Made by a program: the position numbers and the translations under genes
Shown: positions 35,210-42,871 of the stretch, one piece after another
How the letters are laid out: each line of letters begins with the position of its first letter
How positions within the stretch are numbered: the first letter of the stretch is position 1
Origin: Pseudomonadota bacterium
GTDB lineage: Bacteria > Bdellovibrionota > Bacteriovoracia > Bacteriovoracales > Bacteriovoracaceae
Assembly: GCA_027487515.1 (NCBI GenBank)
Contig: JAIYDL010000024.1
Span: 62,001-126,000, forward strand
Reading direction: 5' to 3'
Length of the DNA: 64,000 nt
Notes under the pieces: generated by a model
Seen by the model: only the letters and a program-made list of their open reading frames with translations
The model's database searches: none
What the model was told of the DNA's origin: nothing

Positions 35210-35237
35210 AAGGAAAAGTTGGGGCCTGGGCCCCAAC
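35210..35237 (-). terminator. Terminator of the 35249 gene
   Basis: GTTGGGGC (35218-35225), loop CTGG, GCCCCAAC (35230-35237) is a perfect eight-base stem. On the minus strand it is followed by TTTTCC and starts 11 bases after the gene stop. Confidence 0.7.
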
Positions 35238-35248
35238 TCACAGTGAAA

Positions 35249-35866
35249 CTAAAGAGTCTTCGGTTTGCGCGTCACGGTTACGCGCTTCACCCCTACCATA
35301 ACTGTCTTGTAGACAACATTCTCAACGCAACCAGGGAGTGGGATCCGATTCCCATCGCCGTCGTAAGAGTCACAGAACCTAGAGTTCCGATAGTCGATGA
35401 CCTGCTGGGCCTTCTTGACGTTCTTCACTTCCAAGGAAAAGTACTTGCGAGCGATGCGGATGTGCTTGGTAGAGAACGGTCGGCGCCAGTTGAACCGAGC
35501 GGCCTTGAACTCGGCCACTTCTTCCGCTGTGAATTCCGAGGTACTAAAGTTCACGACCACCCCATAGTAGGAGGCCGGTGACTCGGAGCTGGTATTGTCG
35601 CGAGGATCATCATAGGCAAGCTGAACCTGAATGACCGGGTCAGTCTCAAGGACAACGACTTCTTCACAGGTCCGGGGATAGTCATCGTGGCCATACGTAC
35701 AGCCTGGGATCGGTCGCACTTCAGTCTTGACCGGAAGTTCAACGAATCGAGCATGAGAGATATCGACATTGAGGATATGCCCACCGAGATCGAATGAATT
35801 CGGATAGCTAGAAGCAGAAACTGTAGCATGAGCTACAAGCACGAAGAGAGATGCCAAGAACTTCAT
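35249..35866 (-). CDS. Small secreted protein, paralogue 2 of 2
   Basis: A 205-residue exported protein (signal MKFLASLFVLVAHATVSAS) with AGGAGTCCCT before the ATG. It is paralogous to the 34503 gene: KTEVRPIPGCTYGHD, CEEVVVLETDPVIQVQLAYDD, a VVNFSTSEFTAEEVAEFKAAR helix, and a C-terminal LPGCVENVVYKTVMV. The two genes lie on the same strand 146 bases apart, a tandem duplication that has diverged substantially. No function recognised. Confidence 0.68.
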   Translation of the reverse strand: MKFLASLFVLVAHATVSASSYPNSFDLGGHILNVDISHARFVELPVKTEVRPIPGCTYGHDDYPRTCEEVVVLETDPVIQVQLAYDDPRDNTSSESPASYYGVVVNFSTSEFTAEEVAEFKAARFNWRRPFSTKHIRIARKYFSLEVKNVKKAQQVIDYRNSRFCDSYDGDGNRIPLPGCVENVVYKTVMVGVKRVTVTRKPKTL

Positions 35867-35884
35867 AGGGACTCCTGATTAATG

Positions 35885-35913
35885 ATGTTAGACACGCGGA
35901 CATTGCCTCACAA
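35885..35913 (-). promoter_or_regulatory. Promoter of the 35866 gene with duplicated upstream motif
   Basis: On the minus strand TTGTGA (35908-35913) and TAACAT (35885-35890) are 17 bases apart, placing the transcript start about 12 bases before the ATG. The sequence AACTTGTGA containing the -35 recurs 15 bases upstream (35923-35931), a direct repeat that could be an activator site. Confidence 0.5.
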
Positions 35914-35973
35914 GTTTAACCGTCACAAGTTAAGTTCTAGTTAGGCCCAGGAACTCTACGTCTCCCGGGACCC

Positions 35974-37038
35974 CTAGGAGTTTCTTCCGATGTTGTTCAA
36001 GTCCTCGAACGCCACCTTCAGGCGCTTCACAAACTGATCCTCACCTTTCCGGAGCCAGACTCTCGGGTCGTAGTATTTTTTATTCGGAGCTTCGGGGCCC
36101 TCTGGATTTCCGAGCTGGCCTTGGAGGTACGCCCTTTTCTCTTCGTAGAAGTTCCTCACTCCTTCCCAAAACGCCCACTGCATATCTGTGTCGATGTTCA
36201 TTTTAATCACGCCGTAGTCAATCGCTTCACGGATCTCACTTTGCTGGGAACCAGAGCCCCCGTGGAAAACAAATGAAACGGGCTTCGCTACCGTTCCGAA
36301 CTTCTTCTGCACATAATCACTCGAGTTCTTTAGGATCTGGGGCGAGAGCTTGACGTTTCCTGGCTTGTACACGCCGTGGACGTTCCCGAACGACGCCGCG
36401 ATGGTGAAGTTGCTCCCAACCTCTCGCAGGCGCGCGTAGGCAACGGCAACGTCCTCGGGCTGAGTGTAGAGCTTGGAGTTATCGACGTCCGAGTTGTCGA
36501 CCCCATCCTCCTCTCCTCCGGTCACACCGAGTTCGATCTCGATGCCGGTTTCCATGGCGTTCATCCGTTTAAAATAGCGCGCAGAGATGTCCACGTTCTC
36601 CTCGAGGGATTCTTCGGAGAGATCGAGCATGTGCGACGAGAAGAGTGGCTTCTTGTGGAGCTTGTAATGGGCCTCTCCGGCCGCCAGCATGTGGTCGATC
36701 CAGGGCAGGAGTTTCTTGGCGGCGTGGTCGGTGTGGACGACCACGGGAACCCCGTAGGCTTCGGCCATCATGTGAATGTGGTGGGCCCCGGAAATGGATC
36801 CCAGAGCGGCGGCCCGGTCGGTTTCAAGCTTCAGACTTTTCCCGGCATAGAACTGCCCTCCTCCATTGGAGAACTGGATGATCACGGGAGAATTCACGAG
36901 CCGGGCGGTCTCGAGAACAGCGTTGACGGAGTCAGTGCCGATGACGTTCACGGCCGGAAGAGCGAACTTGTTTTCCTTGGCGTATTGGTAGAGGTCTGTG
37001 AGCGCGGAACCGTAAACTAATCCAGGCCTGAATTTCAT
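35974..37038 (-). CDS. fbaA: Class II fructose-bisphosphate aldolase
   Basis: A 354-residue zinc-dependent aldolase of glycolysis and gluconeogenesis. The ATG at 37038 (MKFRPGLVYGS) has AAGGATT upstream; the upstream extension reads into the promoter of the divergent gene. Zinc and substrate motifs are PVVVHTDHAAKK near residue 104, LGVTGGEEDGVDN near 173, and FVFHGGSGS near 265. Length and spacing match the class IIA enzyme of E. coli. It is transcribed divergently from the Nif3 gene. Confidence 0.95.
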   Translation of the reverse strand: MKFRPGLVYGSALTDLYQYAKENKFALPAVNVIGTDSVNAVLETARLVNSPVIIQFSNGGGQFYAGKSLKLETDRAAALGSISGAHHIHMMAEAYGVPVVVHTDHAAKKLLPWIDHMLAAGEAHYKLHKKPLFSSHMLDLSEESLEENVDISARYFKRMNAMETGIEIELGVTGGEEDGVDNSDVDNSKLYTQPEDVAVAYARLREVGSNFTIAASFGNVHGVYKPGNVKLSPQILKNSSDYVQKKFGTVAKPVSFVFHGGSGSQQSEIREAIDYGVIKMNIDTDMQWAFWEGVRNFYEEKRAYLQGQLGNPEGPEAPNKKYYDPRVWLRKGEDQFVKRLKVAFEDLNNIGRNS

Positions 37039-37104
37039 TGTCGAATCCTTTGTTTTAGACGGAAAAATTGTATTAAACTGACCGTCGATTGAAAAGGAAA
37101 CAGC

Positions 37105-37875
37105 ATGTCCGTATCGCAATTAGGCCTCCTCTCGTATCTCAATCAGCTCCTGACACCAGAGCTCTTCGAAGATTACGCTCCGAACGGGCTTCAGATCGAA
37201 GGCAAGAGCGAGCTGAAGCGCCTGGCCTTTGCGGTCTCTGCGACGCAGGATTCTCTCACCAAGGCCCTGGCCTGGGGCGCAGACGGTCTGACCGTCCACC
37301 ACGGAGTTTTTTGGAAGCACCACGGGGCAAAACCCGTCATCGGGCCCTGGGGAGAGCGGCTTAAACTGGCCATCCGCCACGAGCTGAATCTCTTCGCCTA
37401 CCACCTGCCTCTCGATGCCCATCCGGAGGTCGGAAACGCGGCCGCCCTGGCCCGAGCACTGGGGATGTCACAGCTCCAGCCGTTTGCCGTGACGAAGCGC
37501 CAGCCCCTAGGAATCAAGGGGAAGCTCTCGGCCCCAGTGAGCGCGCGCGCTTTGCGGGAGGAAATTCAGCACCTTCTTGCCCACCCGGTCATCCTCGCTT
37601 CCCGGGACGAGGGCCGTGAGATCCAAACGGTGGGCATCATCACCGGTGGCGCCAATAACGAATGGGTACGCGCTCAAGAGGATGGCCTTGACGCTTATCT
37701 CACTGGGGAAATTTCAGAGTACAATTGGCACGACGCGAGAGAGGCCGGGATTCATTACTTCGCAGGAGGGCATCATGCCACGGAACGCCCTGGCATCATC
37801 TGCCTCATGCAGAAAGTGAAGAGTGCTTTTCCTGACCTCGAAGTCACCTTCATCGATTCGGAAAATCCAGCCTAG
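37105..37875 (+). CDS. Nif3-like dinuclear metal centre protein (GTP cyclohydrolase I type 2 family)
   Basis: A 256-residue Nif3/DUF34 protein. Motifs are DYAPNGLQIEG near residue 23, VHHGVFWKH near 64 (metal His pair), YHLPLDAHPEVGNA near 96, and C-terminal YFAGGHHATERPGI near 220 that completes the two-metal site. Members form toroidal hexamers; the cellular role is still uncertain. Its TAG stop is shared with the convergent mltA in the palindrome CTAG. Confidence 0.92.
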   Translation: MSVSQLGLLSYLNQLLTPELFEDYAPNGLQIEGKSELKRLAFAVSATQDSLTKALAWGADGLTVHHGVFWKHHGAKPVIGPWGERLKLAIRHELNLFAYHLPLDAHPEVGNAAALARALGMSQLQPFAVTKRQPLGIKGKLSAPVSARALREEIQHLLAHPVILASRDEGREIQTVGIITGGANNEWVRAQEDGLDAYLTGEISEYNWHDAREAGIHYFAGGHHATERPGIICLMQKVKSAFPDLEVTFIDSENPA

Positions 37876-39047
37876 GGAGACTTATGCCCCTTGCGCCGAA
37901 CCCGCGCGGTCTTTTTCACAAGGAAGTACTGCTCGCCTTGGTTGTTCATATTATAGGCGGTGAGCTCGGCCTGGGGGCCGTAACCGAAGTAGAGATCGCA
38001 CCGAGCGTTACCTCGGATCGCTCCGCCGGTGTCTTGGGCGACGAAGAAGCGGGAGAAGGGAACCTTGACCACCCGGCCATTCTCGTCAATGTGGGAGGCC
38101 TTGACTGCTTTCACGAAGTTTAACAGCCCCATGGTCTTGTAGATCCTTGAATCGATCGCGAGTGAGCGACCTTCCGTCAAAGGGATGTTATTCAGGCCCA
38201 CGGGCTCCTCGCTGGACTCTTTAAAGTAGACGTAGGATGGGCAGGTCGCAAAGATCTCCTCCTCCTTATCTGGGTTTTCCTCGAGGAAGCGGCGCTGCTG
38301 GGGAATCCCGGCGGCACCACGGCTCAGGTACCCCTTCTCTAGCATGTAGTGGTAGATCATCTTAAAGGGCTGACGATTTTTGCCGTCGTAGGATAGGTAC
38401 TTCACGTCTTTTGTCCCATCCGGGTTTTCCAGATTGATCCGTCCACCTCCTTGGACGTGGAGAAGGTAGAGGTCAAAGAACGACTCTTCGACCCAAAACA
38501 CTTCGAAGCCTTTGCCGGCCAGCGCGCCCTTGTAGTCGATGTCATTGCGTTTGTAGTTATCGTGGGGGGCCGGCGGTGTCCGGTAGATCGCTCGACTGTA
38601 GCGCGGGGTGGGTGTCCGTGAGCCATGAAGATCCGGTGAATAGTAGGAGGTGAACTTTGTCGTAGCGACCTGTCCAGATCCCGGTTCAGTGGACGCAGGC
38701 ACTGGTGCGTAGATATCAAACTTCTGGTTGAGCTCGGAGTTAAACTCGACCATGCAAGAGGTCTCCGGTCGCCGCTTGAGGCACGTGCGCGCCCGATCGA
38801 CGATCTCTTTAAACAGCACCAAAGAGTCGCGGAGGATGGTCTTGGGGTAGGTTGTCTGGCCGAACTTAATGGTTCCCTTAAGCCCCAGCCGGCGGAACGA
38901 GGCCAGCTGCCGCTCCACGACTTTGTCGACGTTCGTAAACATGAGGTCGTCGGCGAAGGTCACGCTCCGGTTCAGTCGAACTGTGGGCGTGTCCTCCGCA
39001 AAGCAAAGGGCGATACCAAAGAGGAGCCAAGTGACGAAGTACTTCAT
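37872..39047 (-). CDS. mltA: Membrane-bound lytic murein transglycosylase A
   Basis: A 391-residue exported enzyme that cleaves peptidoglycan with anhydro-sugar formation. The ATG at 39047 (MKYFVTWLLFGIALCFA) has AGGTCAC upstream, against a TTG start 12 bases earlier. It lacks the lipobox Cys position of E. coli MltA, so it may be periplasmic. MltA motifs are FTSYYSPDLHGSRT near residue 128, VQGGGRINL near 195, the YDGKNRQPFK stretch, and the 3D domain with FVAQDTGGAIRGNARCDLYFGYG near 335 carrying the catalytic Asp. The stop overlaps that of the Nif3 gene. Confidence 0.92.
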   Translation of the reverse strand: MKYFVTWLLFGIALCFAEDTPTVRLNRSVTFADDLMFTNVDKVVERQLASFRRLGLKGTIKFGQTTYPKTILRDSLVLFKEIVDRARTCLKRRPETSCMVEFNSELNQKFDIYAPVPASTEPGSGQVATTKFTSYYSPDLHGSRTPTPRYSRAIYRTPPAPHDNYKRNDIDYKGALAGKGFEVFWVEESFFDLYLLHVQGGGRINLENPDGTKDVKYLSYDGKNRQPFKMIYHYMLEKGYLSRGAAGIPQQRRFLEENPDKEEEIFATCPSYVYFKESSEEPVGLNNIPLTEGRSLAIDSRIYKTMGLLNFVKAVKASHIDENGRVVKVPFSRFFVAQDTGGAIRGNARCDLYFGYGPQAELTAYNMNNQGEQYFLVKKTARVRRKGHKSP

Positions 39048-39105
39048 GTGACCTGCCAAAGGATAGAGATGTTAGGATTAGGTTAAGGCGCACAATTCGA
39101 ATCTG

Positions 39106-39636
39106 TCAAAGTGTATTAGTAGACAAGTTCTTACCCATAAACAGGACAGGAGTCCCCTTGAAAACGAGAATCACTTCGTAGGTAAACCCAAGCTTCTGGT
39201 AGAAAAACCTATTCGAAGAGTCGGGTGAGGTCATGATGTGGTAACCCCGAATCCCCTGGGTCCGAAAGTGGTCTTCAATCTTTTCCATCAAGAGACGCCC
39301 CACTCCCTGCCCACGCGCATCGTGGTGACAATTAATGTGGAGGTGCGCCGGGTACGCTTCGACTTCGTGCTGAAAGACCCCCAGGTGCGGCTGGAGCTCC
39401 AGGAGCTGCGAGTCACTCGTCTGCGGTGATGCGACCAGGTAACCCAGGACTTTGTCCTGGTCCAGGGCCACCCAGCAGCACTCCGGAAATTGCCGATGGT
39501 AGTATCCAACGTACTTCGTGAAAAACTGTTCTCGCTCCGCCGCATCGGTAAACTCTCTCCGGGATGAGGTCTCAAAAAAAATCTGCCGCACCTGGAGCAT
39601 GTGGCCCGGGGCAAGCTGGGCTAGAGTCGCTGGCAT
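39106..39636 (-). CDS. GNAT-family N-acetyltransferase
   Basis: A 176-residue GNAT protein. Motif A, with the acetyl-CoA binding ARGQGVGRLLME, lies near residue 110. It is preceded by the beta-strand HLHINCHHD and followed by GYHIMTSPDSSNRFFYQKLGF (motif B), the usual order. The substrate is unknown. It overlaps the end of the upstream nucleotidyltransferase gene by 16 bases, indicating coupling. Confidence 0.88.
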   Translation of the reverse strand: MPATLAQLAPGHMLQVRQIFFETSSRREFTDAAEREQFFTKYVGYYHRQFPECCWVALDQDKVLGYLVASPQTSDSQLLELQPHLGVFQHEVEAYPAHLHINCHHDARGQGVGRLLMEKIEDHFRTQGIRGYHIMTSPDSSNRFFYQKLGFTYEVILVFKGTPVLFMGKNLSTNTL

Positions 39637-40805
39637 ACGCTCCAGACCTGGTACTTCGCCCGGAAGGGTGGATCAATGTGCTTCACGTCTTTGGGGGCCT
39701 CGAAGCGGTAGAGGTGGATCCAGTGCGGGAGGTATTCCTCGATCATCGCCATGAGCGGGAGGTCAGGATTCTTCTGAAGGAGCTGCTTCGTTGTGAAGTA
39801 CCAGTCAAAGAGAAGCTCGAAGTCCGAACGCAGTTTCACCTCGTCGAAGTCTCCTTGAAAGCTCTCGGGATACTCCGTCGCAAAGGCACGGGAGGCGTGG
39901 GCCCAGCGGGCAAGCCTGCGAGACGTTTCCGTGCTCATGGAAAAATAGCGAGACCAGTTTTCCGAAGAAACCCCGATCCATTCGAGCCCGATGACCCAGG
40001 TCTCAAACCGGCGCGGATCCGCTAGAACTTTTTTTAGCTCCGTCACTCGGTCTGTGAACGTCCGGTCCAGCGGAACACGCAGCTCCTCGTTCTTCTCTTG
40101 AACCAGGTAGGAGATGAAGTTCACAGGATCGGCGGACTTTCGCATCTCACTCCAGAGATAGGCCGGAGTGAGCCCCGACAAGGGCATGCGCTCAAGCACA
40201 ACTCGTAGCTCTGGGGAAAAAGAGAACTTAAGCTTGTTCGCGAAGCGGTGGGCCCGCAGGAAGCGCACGGGGTCCTTTCCGAAGTCGGAACCGGCGTAAT
40301 GGAGAACTTTCTCTCGGAGGTGGCGAAGGCCCTCGAGGGGATCTAGGAACGTGCTGTTTTTTCCGTCACCGGAAAAGCGCACTCCCATGGCATTGATCGT
40401 GAAGTCCCGGCGTTTCACCGCCTCCGAGAACGGAAGCGAGAAGACGTACTCAGCGTCGAAGTTAGAATGATCACGAGCAGACTCACGGAAGTGCTCGCGC
40501 CGGGGAGGAGAGAACTCGAGCTGGTGGCTTCCGACGTCAAGGCGGATGATCTCGTAGGGCAGGAATTGAGTCTTCCCGAAGCGCCCGAGGGCCTTGCCTA
40601 AATCCTTCCAGAGGCCCTTCTCAAAGGTGAGAGTCCCATGGGTGAGTTCGATGTCCCAGTCATGGCCCGGAGTCCCGGTGAGAAAGTAGTCCCGGACCGC
40701 GCCACCCACTAACGTCGCAACGAGGCCCGAGCGCTGAAGCTCGGCGAGAATTGGAAGAAAGAATCCGGGAACGCAGGCTTCGAAGTTTTTTTGGTCGAAG
40801 TTCAT
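39621..40805 (-). CDS. CCA tRNA nucleotidyltransferase / poly(A) polymerase family protein
   Basis: A 394-residue class II nucleotidyltransferase. LVGGAVRDYFLTG near residue 34 is the ATP-binding helix, HDWDIEL supplies the metal-binding Asp pair, RRDFTINAMGV near 130 and DPVRFLRAHRFANKLKF near 180 are the neck motifs shared by CCA-adding enzymes and poly(A) polymerases. Adding CCA to tRNA is the likelier role, though poly(A) polymerase cannot be excluded by eye. The C-terminal 150 residues lack an HD domain. Confidence 0.85.
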   Translation of the reverse strand: MNFDQKNFEACVPGFFLPILAELQRSGLVATLVGGAVRDYFLTGTPGHDWDIELTHGTLTFEKGLWKDLGKALGRFGKTQFLPYEIIRLDVGSHQLEFSPPRREHFRESARDHSNFDAEYVFSLPFSEAVKRRDFTINAMGVRFSGDGKNSTFLDPLEGLRHLREKVLHYAGSDFGKDPVRFLRAHRFANKLKFSFSPELRVVLERMPLSGLTPAYLWSEMRKSADPVNFISYLVQEKNEELRVPLDRTFTDRVTELKKVLADPRRFETWVIGLEWIGVSSENWSRYFSMSTETSRRLARWAHASRAFATEYPESFQGDFDEVKLRSDFELLFDWYFTTKQLLQKNPDLPLMAMIEEYLPHWIHLYRFEAPKDVKHIDPPFRAKYQVWSVCQRL

Positions 40806-40855
40806 GAACTCATTATCAGAGAATTCCGGACTTTTGGATACCTCTATTGCCTACC

Positions 40856-41746
40856 CTAGAGGTCCTTGGCCACTTCGAGTAAGAACTTGTAGAGCTCAGT
40901 GATTTTGTAGCTCTGCGCCTCATCGGCATGGAAGGCAAAGGACACCTTATTGCTGAAGACCTCAAATTCCTTGCCGACGGTTTTCACTTTCGTTTTCATG
41001 TGGGAGCGCTTGAGCACATGGGTCGGGACCACGGCCAGGCCCAGGCCTTCGTTCACCGCCTGGAGCATCTGCCCGAAGGAATTGACCACGAGCCGAGGCC
41101 TGATGTTCCGCGGAACCACGCCGAACTTTTCTCGGCACCAGCGGTAGAAATTGGGATCGTTACTCTCGTAGAAAATGATCGGCAACGCGAGGATCTCTTT
41201 TAACTCGGTCGCTTTCGAAATCGCGAAGCGGTCGGAGAAGACCAGAGTGGTGTACTCATCGTGGAGGTCGCGTTTCTCCGCAAAGGCCGGAACGAGGTAC
41301 TCGGGCATGATGAGGCAATCAATCTCATGCTGCTCAAACTTCTTCACGATGTTCTCCGGAAAGTCCATGGAGAGCCGGACCTCGAGGTCTGGGTGGCCCG
41401 TGAGAAAGTCGAGCATCCGGGAGGACAGCCATGTTTTCCCAAGGCCATAGAGAGACCCTACGTGGAGCTTGCCCTTGATCTCGTGGTTCTCAAGGTGAAT
41501 CTGCTCGATGGTTTCTTCGATGCGCTTGAAGTACTGCTTGGCGACCTTGGCCAGCCGCATCCCATTTTCGGTGAGTTTGACCGACTTCCCCTGCCTAGTG
41601 ATGATCGGGAATCCGACTTTGGCCTCGAGGTTCTTCAAGGCTTGGGAGACGGCAGACTGAGTAACGTTCAGTTCCTCCGCAGCTTTGGAAATATTTTCGT
41701 TGTGCGACAGTGCGATAAGCACCTGTAACATGGATGTTTCAACCAT
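40856..41746 (-). CDS. LysR-family transcriptional regulator
   Basis: A 296-residue LysR regulator. The ATG at 41746 (MVETSMLQVLIAL) has AAGGTGA six bases upstream; a longer reading would cross an inverted repeat in the leader. The N-terminal winged helix-turn-helix contains ISKAAEELNVTQSAVSQALKNLE near residue 20. The rest is a type 2 periplasmic-binding-fold effector domain (LHVGSLYGLGKTW near 100). The gene faces away from a small secreted protein gene 500 bases off. The target is unknown; the leader dyad suggests autoregulation. Confidence 0.92.
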   Translation of the reverse strand: MVETSMLQVLIALSHNENISKAAEELNVTQSAVSQALKNLEAKVGFPIITRQGKSVKLTENGMRLAKVAKQYFKRIEETIEQIHLENHEIKGKLHVGSLYGLGKTWLSSRMLDFLTGHPDLEVRLSMDFPENIVKKFEQHEIDCLIMPEYLVPAFAEKRDLHDEYTTLVFSDRFAISKATELKEILALPIIFYESNDPNFYRWCREKFGVVPRNIRPRLVVNSFGQMLQAVNEGLGLAVVPTHVLKRSHMKTKVKTVGKEFEVFSNKVSFAFHADEAQSYKITELYKFLLEVAKDL

Positions 41747-41753
41747 GGGCTTC

Positions 41754-41774
41754 ACCTTATACCTTGTATAAGGT
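41754..41774. promoter_or_regulatory. Perfect 9-base inverted repeat in the lysR leader
   Basis: ACCTTATAC (41754-41762), CTT, GTATAAGGT (41766-41774). It contains TATAC-N3-GTATA, hence a T-N11-A LysR-box geometry. On the minus strand the proximal arm includes the AAGGT ribosome binding site of the LysR gene, so the same bases could also fold into an mRNA hairpin that hides it. Confidence 0.6.
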
Positions 41775-41797
41775 TTACTAATATATCCGCGTGCCAC

Positions 41798-42250
41798 TGT
41801 AAACTGAATACACGCCTAAAGAGGCAGAAATCATTTGTTCTACCCCTACCAATGAGCAGACCACTAGGGATAATGATCGTGGTGTTGTCAAACGCTACGA
41901 TCGAGCAGGAATCATCGACTGAATTTGAAATGGCCTGCATCGATAGTCTATCAGTTACGCCTTTGCTCCCCATTCCTGACATGACGAAAGTACGATTAAT
42001 CAATTGTAATCGGCCGCCCCCCACCTCAGAACGTGTCGTTTGCCGACTGATGGTTTCGAACAAGATTAAAAACTTTCAACTCCCAGTCTTTAGACACAAA
42101 GACCCCATCATGTGATGGGTCCCTGCTGCAATTAACTAGGATAAGGAGTTAAGTCCTTGTTAGGAGGCAAGAATCGCAAAGAAATGAAAGGCACTAAATA
42201 AAACTCTGCTGATAGCCGATGAGTAGCCACAATCTTTCAGCGGGGAAACC
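41798..42250. other. AT-richer intergenic stretch without a convincing gene
   Basis: No frame here has both a ribosome binding site and protein-like composition; open frames of 87 (plus) and 103 (minus) codons exist but look accidental. A near-perfect hairpin, GACCCCATCA-TG-TGATGGGTC, lies at 42101-42121. Three sample lines give about 45-55 per cent GC, lower than typical coding lines nearby. Nothing else is recognisable. Confidence 0.5.
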
Positions 42251-42649
42251 ATGCCGTTTAAGACAATTGCTCGTGCACTTCCTTTACTGGCCGTGATGAT
42301 AACGTTTCAAACCCGAGTTGAAGCCATGCCAGACCAGGATTGCACAACGAATGTGACAGGAGTTGCCACGACAGATCTAGAAAAGATTGCAGATGCAAGC
42401 AACAAGCTTGAGGGCGAGTATCGTTTTTCAAGGGACCACACTGGCAGAGGGTTTTGTAGGTTCCATGCTCGATCGGGGGGTGTAAGTATAGTCTCTGACC
42501 AAGATTGCGCCGATATCTTTTTTCCCGAGACGCTGGCGGAAAGGAATCGTCGGCTAGAGCAAGAACGGTATTTCCAAGACACTCCACGACGACAAGGGTA
42601 TCAACCGCTACGTGGACCACGACCAGCTACGATAGATGGAGTTCCCTAG
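42251..42649 (+). CDS. Small exported protein, unknown
   Basis: A 132-residue protein with GGGGAAACC before the ATG and a signal-like N-terminus (MPFKTIARALPLLAVMITFQTRVEA). The mature part has three cysteines (DCTTNV, FCRFH, DCADIF) and a charged, Arg/Pro-rich tail that looks disordered. Codon usage is less GC-biased than its neighbours, so the gene may be recently acquired or rapidly evolving. It is followed by about 170 bases with no gene. Confidence 0.5.
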   Translation: MPFKTIARALPLLAVMITFQTRVEAMPDQDCTTNVTGVATTDLEKIADASNKLEGEYRFSRDHTGRGFCRFHARSGGVSIVSDQDCADIFFPETLAERNRRLEQERYFQDTPRRQGYQPLRGPRPATIDGVP

Positions 42650-42817
42650 GCTACTAACGACAATCGGATTCACGGCCAGCGCCTAGACCACTATTTGAGA
42701 TCTCGCAGGCAGTCCAAACCTTATCGCAGTCGAAATTTCGGCGTTCACCGACTCCGCACGCTACCCCCTCAAAGGCTCTTGCTCTCAGAGAGACCAGTCA
42801 TCGAGTTAAGAACCGGT

Positions 42818-42843
42818 AAAAAAAAGGGCCGACAAAGCGGCCC
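42818..42843 (-). terminator. Terminator of fusA
   Basis: On the minus strand GGGCCG and CGGCCC (42838-42843 and 42826-42831 in plus coordinates) pair across a six-base loop and are followed by eight T. It lies 28 bases past the fusA stop. Confidence 0.8.
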
Positions 42844-42871
42844 CTTCCTTGGATTCAATTTTCAGCGAGGA

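Noticed and set aside
41752-42115. Small frames of 103 (minus) and 87 (plus) codons in the AT-rich patch
   Set aside because: No ribosome binding site, and the minus frame ends inside the LysR leader dyad. They could be real tiny genes, but nothing supports them.
42101-42121. Hairpin GACCCCATCA-TG-TGATGGGTC as a terminator
   Set aside because: There is no upstream gene ending nearby on either strand and no T tract of useful length.
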